Source: JANNAT01 sp031422555 (GTDB taxonomy: Bacteria; Pseudomonadota; Alphaproteobacteria; Rhodobacterales; Rhodobacteraceae). From it: 31,208 bases of DNA. Each line of letters opens with the position of its first letter. Within the stretch, counting starts at the first letter, position 1. The stretch is from assembly GCA_031422555.1 (NCBI GenBank), contig JANPLZ010000029.1, forward strand, positions 1 through 31,208, read 5' to 3'. This document shows, piece after piece, positions 1 through 6,569 of this stretch. The position numbers and the translations under genes were made by a program. The notes below the pieces were generated by a model, which did not search any database, was not told the origin of the DNA, and saw only the letters and a list, made by a program, of their open reading frames with translations.

Positions 1-150
1 ATCCCGCGCCCGCGCCACGGGCCGGTTGGCCGATCCACCGGGGCCAGACGGCTGCACATTAGCGGGTCAGCGGATTTGGGGAAAACCAGTCACTCAACCG
101 CCGATAATGGTATTGTTTACGCCCGCGGAACAAATCATAGCGCCGCCGGA
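1..150. other. Left-edge segment without a confident gene
   Basis: No reading frame here can be assigned to a family. Two weak possibilities remain. A leftward gene could begin at an ATG at 59 and run off the window edge; the 18 or so visible codons have GC-rich third positions. A rightward reading frame could end at a TAG at 60-62. The stretch from about 60 to 150 looks like an intergenic region downstream of the sugar transferase. More sequence to the left is needed to decide. Confidence 0.3.
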
Positions 151-795
151 TCAGTAGGCGCCGCGCCCCGATGCCACTGCGCCAAAAGTCTGCGCCAATA
201 TCCGCAAATCAACCGACATCGTGGCGTAACGCACATAGCCCACGTCCAGCGCCACCATCTCGTCAAAGCCCAGATCGGCACGGCCCGCCACTTGCCACGC
301 CCCCGTGATGCCGGGCAACACCGATAAACGCTCCAGCGCGGCGGTGGGATATTCCGCCACTTCCTGCGGCAACGCCGGGCGCGGCCCAACCAAGGACATT
401 TGCCCCAACAACACATTGATAAGCTGGGGCAATTCATCCAGCGACGATCTGCGCAAAAACCGGCCAAACGGGGTGATGCGCGGATCATTCTTGGATTTGA
501 AGCAAAGTCCGGGCCGATCACTGCTGTCCAGCACCTCGTCCCGACGCTGTTCTGCGCCCTTGTACATCGAGCGGAACTTGATCATGCCAAACGGCACACC
601 ATGGCGGCCAACGCGTTTCTGGATGAAAAATGCCGGCCCGGAACTGGTTGCGCGCACCGCGACAGCGATTGTTGCAAATACCAAAACAAGCACGGGAAGG
701 GCAGCAAGGATTAAAAGAATGTCCAAAAAACGCTTGCAGAAAAATCGACGCTGAATAGGGAAAGATCCCAAGCGCACCAATGGCATAACGGTCAT
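151..795 (-). CDS. ExoY/WcaJ-type sugar transferase (initiating glycosyltransferase of exopolysaccharide synthesis)
   Basis: The 214-residue product has the layout of short bacterial sugar transferases: one hydrophobic segment near the N-terminus (about residues 17-42), then the conserved catalytic core. Visible motifs are QKRVG, IKFRSM, DPRITPFGRFLRR, SLDELPQLINVL, MSLVGPRPALP and LPGITGAWQV. The family transfers a hexose-1-phosphate from a nucleotide sugar to undecaprenyl phosphate at the inner membrane, which starts exopolysaccharide or O-antigen repeat-unit assembly. I chose the ATG at 795 because it gives the usual ExoY-like length. The frame stays open upstream to 894, and ATGs at 813 and 786 are also possible. 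The sugar specificity cannot be read from sequence. The gene stands apart from the catabolic operon to its right, from which it is separated by a terminator-like hairpin. Confidence 0.9.
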   Translation of the reverse strand: MTVMPLVRLGSFPIQRRFFCKRFLDILLILAALPVLVLVFATIAVAVRATSSGPAFFIQKRVGRHGVPFGMIKFRSMYKGAEQRRDEVLDSSDRPGLCFKSKNDPRITPFGRFLRRSSLDELPQLINVLLGQMSLVGPRPALPQEVAEYPTAALERLSVLPGITGAWQVAGRADLGFDEMVALDVGYVRYATMSVDLRILAQTFGAVASGRGAY

Positions 796-883
796 TTCGC
801 AGCACCCCAACATTCCGGAAAACCGGAATAACCAATACGCCCCCACCCAAGGCTGGTTTAATTCAAATGCGTTGAAATACCAA

Positions 884-908
884 GGGGAAAGCACAAGATG
901 CTTTCCCC
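884..908 (-). terminator. Terminator-like hairpin after the anthranilate operon
   Basis: A perfect 10-bp stem (GGGGAAAGCA at 884-893 with TGCTTTCCCC at 899-908) closes a 5-nt loop. It lies 13 nt past the stop codon of the leftward CoA ligase gene. On the minus strand the stem is followed by TTGGTATTTC, only weakly T-rich. It probably ends the leftward operon, although part of the downstream sugar transferase leader overlaps it. Confidence 0.55.
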
Positions 909-921
909 CAAGATTGGCCGG

Positions 922-2541
922 TTACCCTTCGTCACGCAGACGAAACCGTTGGATTTTTCCGGTGGCTGTTTTTGGCAGCACAGTTACAAAAACAATGGAA
1001 CGTGGGTATTTGAATGGCGCAATTGTGGCTTTTACGTGATCTTGCAACTGCCGCACCATCGCCGCATCGCCAACAGCCCCCACCGCCAACACCACATGGG
1101 CCTGCACGATCTGGCCGCGCGCGCCGTCTGCCACCCCGATCACCGCGCATTCCATCACATCAGGGTGCGAAAGCAAGGCAGCCTCCACCTCGGGGCCCGC
1201 GATATTATACCCCGCCGAGATGATCATATCATCGGACCGCGCCGCAAAGTGAAACCGCCCCTCCGCGTCTTGCCAAAAGCTGTCCCCGGTCAGGTTCCAG
1301 CCGTCTTGCACATATTTGCCCTGCCGCGCATCCGCAAGGTAGCGGCACCCCGTTGGCCCGCGCACGGCAAGGCGGCCTACTTTGCCGCGCGGCAGCTCTT
1401 GCATGGCATCGTCGACAATCCGCGCGACATAGCCGCGCACCGGGCGGCCCGTGCAGGCGGCGGCGTGATCTTCAAATCGGTTGGTCAGAAAGATATGCAG
1501 CATTTCGGTAGCCCCGATGCCATCCAGCATCGGCTTGCCGGTCTTGGCAATCCAGTCGTCATACACCGGCGCGGGCAGGGTTTCACCCGCACTGACGGCC
1601 GCGCGCAAAGATGACAGGTCGGCCCCGTCGTCCATTGCCTTCAGCATCACGCGGTAGGCCGTGGGGGCGGTGAAACACACGGTGGCGCGATACTGCTGGA
1701 TGATCTCGATCATCTTGGGCGGTGTTGCTTGTTCCAACAGCACCGCCGATGCGCCAAAGCGCAACGGAAACACCGCAAGCCCCCCCAGACCAAAGGTAAA
1801 GGCCAAGGGTGGCGAGCCGACAAACACATCGCCCGGGACAACCGCCAACACATCGCGCGCATAGCCGTCGGCGATGATCAGCAAATCGCGGTGAAAATGC
1901 ATGGCCCCTTTCGGCGCCCCCGTGGTGCCAGAGGTAAAGCCGATCAGCGCCACATCATCACGCCCCACCGGGGGCGGATCAAAGCGCACCGGTTTGGACA
2001 GGGCTGCGCGGTCCAACTCGGCATCGTGGTTGGCGGTGCCGTCAAAGCCCACCACACATTTCAAGAACCGCGACCCTGCGGCACAGGCGGTCAGATCCTC
2101 CAACAGCCGGGTGTCGCACAGCGCATGGCTGATCTCGGCTTTGTCAACGATCTGCGCCAGTTCGCCCGCCCGCAGCATCGGCATGGTGTTGACCACCACC
2201 GCCCCCGCCTTGGTGGCCGCCAGCCAGCACGCCACCATCGCAGGATTGTTCGCCGATCGGATCAGCACGCGGTTGCCCGGCACCACGCCGTAATCTTGCA
2301 CCAGCACATGCGCAAGGCGGTTCGACCAATCGGTCAGCTCTTTGTAGGTGCGCTGCCGCCCGTTGCCGATCAGCGCCACATGATCGCCAAAGCCGCGCGC
2401 GACCATGCGGTCGGTCAACTCGGACGCGGCGTTGATCCAGTCAGGGTATGGATACTCGTCCAGCAGATAGACAGGTTGCTGATCCGCCGGCGGCAGCCGG
2501 TCGCGGCTGAAAGTGTCGGTGTGGCCCGATGGTCCCAGCAT
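922..2541 (-). CDS. abmG: 2-aminobenzoate (anthranilate)-CoA ligase, AMP-forming
   Basis: The 539-residue product belongs to the acyl-adenylate-forming family, in the benzoate-CoA ligase-like group. The phosphate-binding A3 loop (TSGTTGAPKG, about residues 204-212), the YNIAGPEVE-type hinge and the C-terminal catalytic lysine in PKTATGK (about K529) are all present. The enzyme would activate anthranilate to 2-aminobenzoyl-CoA with ATP. The substrate is inferred mainly from context: it is the last gene of an operon that opens with 2-aminobenzoyl-CoA monooxygenase/reductase, as in the abm clusters of Azoarcus (Aromatoleum) evansii. The ATG at 2541 overlaps the RidA stop codon (TGATG), which indicates translational coupling; a GTG at 2544 is an alternative start. 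Benzoate or a substituted benzoate cannot be excluded as substrate. Confidence 0.82.
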   Translation of the reverse strand: MLGPSGHTDTFSRDRLPPADQQPVYLLDEYPYPDWINAASELTDRMVARGFGDHVALIGNGRQRTYKELTDWSNRLAHVLVQDYGVVPGNRVLIRSANNPAMVACWLAATKAGAVVVNTMPMLRAGELAQIVDKAEISHALCDTRLLEDLTACAAGSRFLKCVVGFDGTANHDAELDRAALSKPVRFDPPPVGRDDVALIGFTSGTTGAPKGAMHFHRDLLIIADGYARDVLAVVPGDVFVGSPPLAFTFGLGGLAVFPLRFGASAVLLEQATPPKMIEIIQQYRATVCFTAPTAYRVMLKAMDDGADLSSLRAAVSAGETLPAPVYDDWIAKTGKPMLDGIGATEMLHIFLTNRFEDHAAACTGRPVRGYVARIVDDAMQELPRGKVGRLAVRGPTGCRYLADARQGKYVQDGWNLTGDSFWQDAEGRFHFAARSDDMIISAGYNIAGPEVEAALLSHPDVMECAVIGVADGARGQIVQAHVVLAVGAVGDAAMVRQLQDHVKATIAPFKYPRSIVFVTVLPKTATGKIQRFRLRDEG

Positions 2542-2966
2542 CACGCAGCCTCCGGAATGACGGCGGTGGCCTCTATTTCCACCAAAGCACGGTCTTCCAC
2601 CAGCGCCACCACCTGCAACAGCGCCATCGCCGGATAATGCCGCCCGATGATGGATTTATAGTGCTGGCCCAGCGCCTTAAGGCTGCCCAGATAGGCGGTC
2701 TTGTCGGTGACATACCAGGTCAGCCGCACCAAATGGTCGGGGCGCGCACCGCCACAGGCCAGAATCTCGACGATGTTGCGCAACGCTTGCGCGGCTTGAT
2801 CGGCAAAGTCGTCCGACGTCAGCCGCTGCTGCGCGTCCCAGCCGATGATGCCGCCGGTAAACACCATGCGCCCCGAAGCCGCCACGCCATTGGCATAGCC
2901 GATCGCGGGTTTCCACGACTTGGGGTGCAGAAAGTCATGCGGGCGCGGGGTGGGGGCAATGATCAT
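2541..2966 (-). CDS. RidA/YjgF-family protein, possible enamine/imine deaminase of the anthranilate pathway
   Basis: This 141-residue protein shows the RidA fold signature near its C-terminus (VEIEATAV) and the LVRLTWYVTD strand. RidA proteins hydrolyse reactive enamines and imines, and the product of the neighbouring 2-aminobenzoyl-CoA monooxygenase/reductase is a cyclic enamine, so removal of the amino group as ammonia is a reasonable role. One oddity is that the conserved arginine of canonical RidA (in PAR-x-x-VEV) appears as methionine in PAMALLQV, so the classic 2-aminoacrylate chemistry may be absent. The ATG at 2966 overlaps the thioesterase stop by four bases (ATGA). An upstream extension of the frame to 3044 lies inside the thioesterase gene and is unlikely to be used. 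Confidence 0.82.
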   Translation of the reverse strand: MIIAPTPRPHDFLHPKSWKPAIGYANGVAASGRMVFTGGIIGWDAQQRLTSDDFADQAAQALRNIVEILACGGARPDHLVRLTWYVTDKTAYLGSLKALGQHYKSIIGRHYPAMALLQVVALVEDRALVEIEATAVIPEAA

Positions 2967-3376
2967 GCGGATATCCCTTGAAAAGAAAGCAAATTGGCAC
3001 GCATGTCGGCAGGCCAGACCGCAGCACGCCCGTCTTGCACCCACACCACGGTCAGATCGGCGCGCAGCCGGTGTTCGCCCGCATGACTGGCGGTGATGGT
3101 CAGCGTCAGACTGCTGCTGCCAATACGGGCCACTTGCAGCGCAAACTCTACCTTTTCGCCCAGCCGCGACGGCGCGGCGAAATTGGTCTCCAGCCGCACC
3201 GTTGGCACGCCGTTATGATTGCCGCCGCCAACCATTTGCGCAAAAGACCGCCCCACCACCTCGGCAAAGAAGTTTTCCACGACCGAATTGATCATCTCGA
3301 AATAGCGCGGGTAAAACACGATGCCTGCGGGGTCGCAGTGGTTGAATTCTACCGGGGTGATCCGCGTGTAAATCAT
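2963..3376 (-). CDS. Acyl-CoA thioesterase of the 4-hydroxybenzoyl-CoA thioesterase (hotdog) family
   Basis: The 137-residue protein begins with the hallmark motif HCDPAGIVFYPRYFEM (residues 13-28). The aspartate (D15) corresponds to the catalytic Asp of Pseudomonas 4-hydroxybenzoyl-CoA thioesterase. A hotdog sheet follows (RLETNF, SLTLTITA). It would hydrolyse a CoA thioester, either to salvage CoA from dead-end aromatic thioesters such as 2-aminobenzoyl-CoA or as a step after ring opening. It overlaps the acyl-CoA dehydrogenase by four bases (ATGA) and the RidA gene by four bases, so it is translated as part of the same operon. The exact substrate is unknown. Confidence 0.88.
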   Translation of the reverse strand: MIYTRITPVEFNHCDPAGIVFYPRYFEMINSVVENFFAEVVGRSFAQMVGGGNHNGVPTVRLETNFAAPSRLGEKVEFALQVARIGSSSLTLTITASHAGEHRLRADLTVVWVQDGRAAVWPADMRANLLSFQGISA

Positions 3377-4509
3377 GCCAGCACCGCGCGGGCGATGACG
3401 ATGCGCTGCACATCGGACGCGCCTTCATAGATCCGCAACGCCCGGATTTCGCGGTAAAGACTTTCCACCACCACGCCTGTGCGCACGCCATCCCCGCCAT
3501 GCAGTTGCACGGCCATGTCGATCACCTTTTGCGCGGCCTCAGTCGCGTATAGCTTGGCCATCGCGGCTTCGCGGCTGATGCGCACCGCACCTTGGTCTTT
3601 GGTCCAGGCGGCGCGGTAGATCAGCAAGGCGCTCGCGTCTATCTGCACCGCCATATCGGCCAGATGGCCCTGCACCATTTGCAGATCGGCAAGCGACGCG
3701 CCTTGGATGCGGCGCGTCTTGACCCGCACCAATGCCTCGTCGAGCGCGCGTCGCGCAAAGCCCAGCGCCGCCGCCCCCACGGTAGAGCGGAACACATCCA
3801 GCACCGCCATCGCGATTTTGAACCCATCGCCCGCAGCCCCGATCAGCGCCGCATCCGGCAAATGCACATCGTCCATGGCCAGATGCGCCAAAGGATGCGG
3901 CGCCATCACCGCGATGCGTTCGACCACCCGCAATCCCGCCGCATCTGCCGGCATCAAAAACGCCGACAAACCGCGGGTGCCCGGCGCCTCGCCGCTGCGC
4001 GCGATGATCACATAAACATCAGCAATACCGCCGTTCGAGATATAGGTTTTCTCGCCCCGCAGCACCCAGCCGCCTTGCACCCGCGTGGCCGTGGTGGCTG
4101 TCGCCGCCACATCCGACCCCGAACCGGGTTCGGTCAGCGCAAATCCCGCAATAGCCGTGCCTGCCCGCGAGCGCGTCAGCCATCCCCGCTGCTGCGCACT
4201 GCCAAACAGCGACACCGCCCCCATCCCAAGGCCCTGCATGGCAAAGGCAAAATCCGCCAGCCCGTCATGGCGCGCCAACGTCTCGCGGATCAGGCACAGC
4301 GCGCGCACATCCAGCACCTCGCCCTGCGAGGCACCGGTGTGGTGCAACCAGCCGCCCTGCCCCAGCAGCGCCACCAGACCGCGACAGGCCGCATCGACAT
4401 CGCGGTGATCCGTGGGCAACTGGGCCGCACACCAAACCTCCAGCCCCGCTGCCAGATCGCGGTGACGAGGCTCAAAAAACGGCCAGTTTAGAAAAGACTG
4501 ATCTGCCAT
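3373..4509 (-). CDS. Acyl-CoA dehydrogenase
   Basis: The 378-residue flavoprotein has the FAD/substrate-binding motif FALTEPGSGSDVA in the middle domain, the KTYISNGGIAD strand, and a C-terminal helical domain with the catalytic base glutamate in RIYEGASDVQR (E362). Length is normal for the family. It would introduce an alpha,beta double bond into a CoA thioester, with electrons passing to ETF. In this operon it probably acts on an intermediate formed after the aromatic ring is lost. The start at 4509 is preceded by AGGAACAG, a fair ribosome-binding site that lies inside a dispersed intergenic repeat. It is separated by 79 bases from the upstream crotonase gene, the only real gap in the operon, and overlaps the thioesterase by four bases. 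Confidence 0.92.
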   Translation of the reverse strand: MADQSFLNWPFFEPRHRDLAAGLEVWCAAQLPTDHRDVDAACRGLVALLGQGGWLHHTGASQGEVLDVRALCLIRETLARHDGLADFAFAMQGLGMGAVSLFGSAQQRGWLTRSRAGTAIAGFALTEPGSGSDVAATATTATRVQGGWVLRGEKTYISNGGIADVYVIIARSGEAPGTRGLSAFLMPADAAGLRVVERIAVMAPHPLAHLAMDDVHLPDAALIGAAGDGFKIAMAVLDVFRSTVGAAALGFARRALDEALVRVKTRRIQGASLADLQMVQGHLADMAVQIDASALLIYRAAWTKDQGAVRISREAAMAKLYATEAAQKVIDMAVQLHGGDGVRTGVVVESLYREIRALRIYEGASDVQRIVIARAVLA

Positions 4510-4510
4510 G

Positions 4511-4559
4511 TTTCATCTGTTCCTAAATATCCCGGGGGGTTCGGGGGGCTGGCCCCCCG
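4511..4559 (+). repeat. Dispersed intergenic element, copy 1 (TTTCAT box plus G/C hairpin)
   Basis: A TTTCATCTG...AAATATCCCGGGGGG box (4511-4539) is followed by a hairpin with arms CGGGGGG (4542-4548) and CCCCCCG (4553-4559). The same box recurs at 13826-13847 (opposite strand) and at 26782-26810. It occupies the gap between the crotonase and acyl-CoA dehydrogenase genes. Read on the minus strand it supplies the dehydrogenase ribosome-binding site. Confidence 0.65.
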
Positions 4560-4588
4560 GCCTTTACTTGCGGCCATAAATTGCGGCC

Positions 4589-5401
4589 TCAGTCTCCGGC
4601 AAACACCGGTTTTTCCTTTGCCACAAACGCCCGGTAGGCCCGTTCAAAATCACCCGTTTGCATGCAAATCGCCTGCGCCTGCGCTTCGGCCTCGATGGCT
4701 TGGTCCAGCCCCATGTTCCATTCAAGGTGCAACTGGGTCTTGGTAACACCTTGCGCAAAGGTCGGCCCCGCCGCCAACCGCTGTGCCAGCGCCATCGCGG
4801 CGGCGTCCAGCGCATCCGGGGCATGCAGCGCGTTCCAAAAGCCCCACGCCAGCCCCTCGTCCGCCGTCATCACCCGTCCGGTATACAAAAGTTCTGCCGC
4901 CCGGCCCTGCCCGATGATGCGCGGCAGCATCGCACAAGCCCCCATGTCACAGCCCGCCAGCCCCACCTTGGTGAACAAGAACGCGCATTTTGCGGCCGGT
5001 GTGGCCAGCCGCAGATCGGACGCCATCGCAAGGATGGCCCCCGCCCCCACGGCCACCCCGTCCACCGCCGCGATGATCGGCTTGCCACAGGCAATCATCG
5101 CCTTGACCAGATCGCCGGTCATCCGGGTAAAGGCCAGCAGCTCTGTCATCGGCATCCCGATCAGCGGGCCGATAATATCATGCACATCACCGCCAGAGCA
5201 AAAATTACCGCCGTTTGACGCGATCACCACCACGTCGACATCGCTGGCATGGACCATGGCACGAAAGGTGTCGCGCAATTCGGCATAGCTTTCAAAGGTC
5301 AGCGGGTTCTTGCGCGCAGGGCCCGCCAGCCTGATGACGGCAATGCCGTCCTGCACGGTCAATTCGAAATGCTGCGGGATCAGATCGGCCAAATGGGTCA
5401 T
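4589..5401 (-). CDS. Crotonase-superfamily protein lacking both hydratase glutamates
   Basis: The 270-residue protein has the crotonase fold, with oxyanion-hole segment GNFCSGGDV and the PIIAAVDGVAVGAGA helix. The two glutamates of canonical enoyl-CoA hydratase are missing: the GGGxEL position reads GAGAIL, and the PE-x-x-LG position reads TKVGLAG, followed by CDMGACAML. The family performs hydratase, isomerase, hydrolase and C-C lyase reactions on CoA thioesters, so this one may hydrolyse or cleave a ring ketone rather than hydrate a double bond. It starts at an ATG that overlaps the MarR stop codon (ATGA). A second, canonical hydratase lies in the divergent operon at 8959, which supports a division of labour. 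Confidence 0.85.
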   Translation of the reverse strand: MTHLADLIPQHFELTVQDGIAVIRLAGPARKNPLTFESYAELRDTFRAMVHASDVDVVVIASNGGNFCSGGDVHDIIGPLIGMPMTELLAFTRMTGDLVKAMIACGKPIIAAVDGVAVGAGAILAMASDLRLATPAAKCAFLFTKVGLAGCDMGACAMLPRIIGQGRAAELLYTGRVMTADEGLAWGFWNALHAPDALDAAAMALAQRLAAGPTFAQGVTKTQLHLEWNMGLDQAIEAEAQAQAICMQTGDFERAYRAFVAKEKPVFAGD

Positions 5402-5832
5402 GGGGTGCGCATCCGTTTCAGAATTTCGGTCAAAGCCTCTAGGTCTGCCTCAGACAGACCGGCGAACAGCACATCCACTTCGGCCTCGTGCCCGGCGGCC
5501 AGCCCTTCGAACTGGGTCAGACCGTCGGGTGTCAACGCCACAAACACCGTGCGGCGGTCGGCCTCGGACGGGTTGCGCCGCACCAGACCATCGCTTTCCA
5601 GCCGGTCCACCACCGCCGTTGCATTGCCGTTCGACACCAGCAACATGCGCGACAACTCTGACATGGTCACGCCGTCGCGTCGCCGGTAAAGCGCCGCCAT
5701 CACGTCAAAGCGCGGCAAGGTGGTTTGGTGCCCGACCCGCAAGAATTCGCGCAGATGGCTTTCGGCTGTGCGGGTGACGCCCAACAGGCGGATCCACATC
5801 TTCAACCGCCGCTTGGACAAAGCGTCGCTCAC
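5398..5832 (-). CDS. MarR-family transcriptional regulator inside the anthranilate operon
   Basis: This 144-residue protein is a winged-helix MarR regulator. It has the LPRFDVMAAL helix, the recognition region MSELSRMLLVSNGNATAVVDRLE, and the wing segment RRNPSEADRRTVFVALT with the conserved D-x-R. Many MarR proteins in aromatic catabolism bind the CoA thioester of the substrate and release DNA, so 2-aminobenzoyl-CoA is a plausible effector here. I chose a GTG start at 5832 because it overlaps the SDR stop (GTGA) and gives a normal MarR length; the longer open frame to 6279 lies inside the SDR gene. A candidate binding site is the palindrome at 8901-8918. Confidence 0.88.
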   Translation of the reverse strand: MSDALSKRRLKMWIRLLGVTRTAESHLREFLRVGHQTTLPRFDVMAALYRRRDGVTMSELSRMLLVSNGNATAVVDRLESDGLVRRNPSEADRRTVFVALTPDGLTQFEGLAAGHEAEVDVLFAGLSEADLEALTEILKRMRTP

Positions 5833-6569
5833 AACTCGCCCCCCGCGATGGCAATCGCCTGTCCGTTGATGCCCGCCGATCCCGGCCCGCACAGCCAAAG
5901 GGCTGCGGCGGTCACTTCGGCGGGCGCAATCAGGCGGTTTTGCGGGTTCAGCGCCGCAAGGGCTGCGCGCGCCTGCTGGGGCGTTCTGCCGGTTTTTTCC
6001 GCAATCACGGCCACGGATTGATCCGTCATCGGCGTGTCCAGAAACCCCGGGCATAGCGCGTTGACGGTGATATCGCGGCCCGCCACCTCCAGCGCCAAAG
6101 CCCGGGTCAGCCCGACGACGCCATGCTTGGCCGCCGTATAGGGGGCAACTTTGGCGTAGCCCTTCAACCCCGCGGTCGAGGCCACCGATATCAGCCGCCC
6201 CCAACCCGGCATCTGGTTCAGCCCATCGCGCAAGGTCAGAAACACCCCCGTCAGGTTGACCGCGATCATCGCGTTCCAATCGGCCAGACTGGTGCGCGCC
6301 ATGGCCCCTGACGCCGCTGCCCCCGCGTTGGCGATCACGATATCGCAGGTCCCAGCCGCCAAAAACATCGCCGCCACCGCCGCCTCATCCGTTACATCGG
6401 CCTGCACGGTGCGGATGCCGTGCCCATGTGCTGCCACCGCCTGCAACGCCGCCAACCGGCGCCCGGCGATCACCACCACGGCACCCGCGCGCGCAAACCC
6501 AAGCGCAAGGTCCGCCCCCGCCCCCGACCCACCACCGGTGATCAGCACGCGTCTGCCTTGCAGGGTCAT
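5829..6569 (-). CDS. Short-chain dehydrogenase/reductase (SDR)
   Basis: The 246-residue protein is a classical SDR. It has the cofactor loop TGGGSGAGAD near residue 11, the NAG motif (IANAGAA), the catalytic serine in SVASTAG, and the Y-x-x-x-K pair in PYTAAKHG. CPGFLDTPM follows, and the C-terminus reads INGQAIAIAGGEL. It would oxidise or reduce an alcohol/ketone on a CoA thioester, most likely the ring carbonyl left after the monooxygenase/reductase step. The start at 6569 overlaps the upstream gene by four bases (ATGA), and the stop overlaps the MarR GTG. NAD or NADP preference was not resolved. Confidence 0.9.
   Translation of the reverse strand: MTLQGRRVLITGGGSGAGADLALGFARAGAVVVIAGRRLAALQAVAAHGHGIRTVQADVTDEAAVAAMFLAAGTCDIVIANAGAAASGAMARTSLADWNAMIAVNLTGVFLTLRDGLNQMPGWGRLISVASTAGLKGYAKVAPYTAAKHGVVGLTRALALEVAGRDITVNALCPGFLDTPMTDQSVAVIAEKTGRTPQQARAALAALNPQNRLIAPAEVTAAALWLCGPGSAGINGQAIAIAGGEL

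Noticed and set aside
2..157. Plus-strand frame from the left edge ending in TAG at 155-157, as the C-terminus of a gene
   Set aside because: No recognisable family, loss of GC-rich third positions after about base 60, and overlap with the end of the sugar transferase gene.
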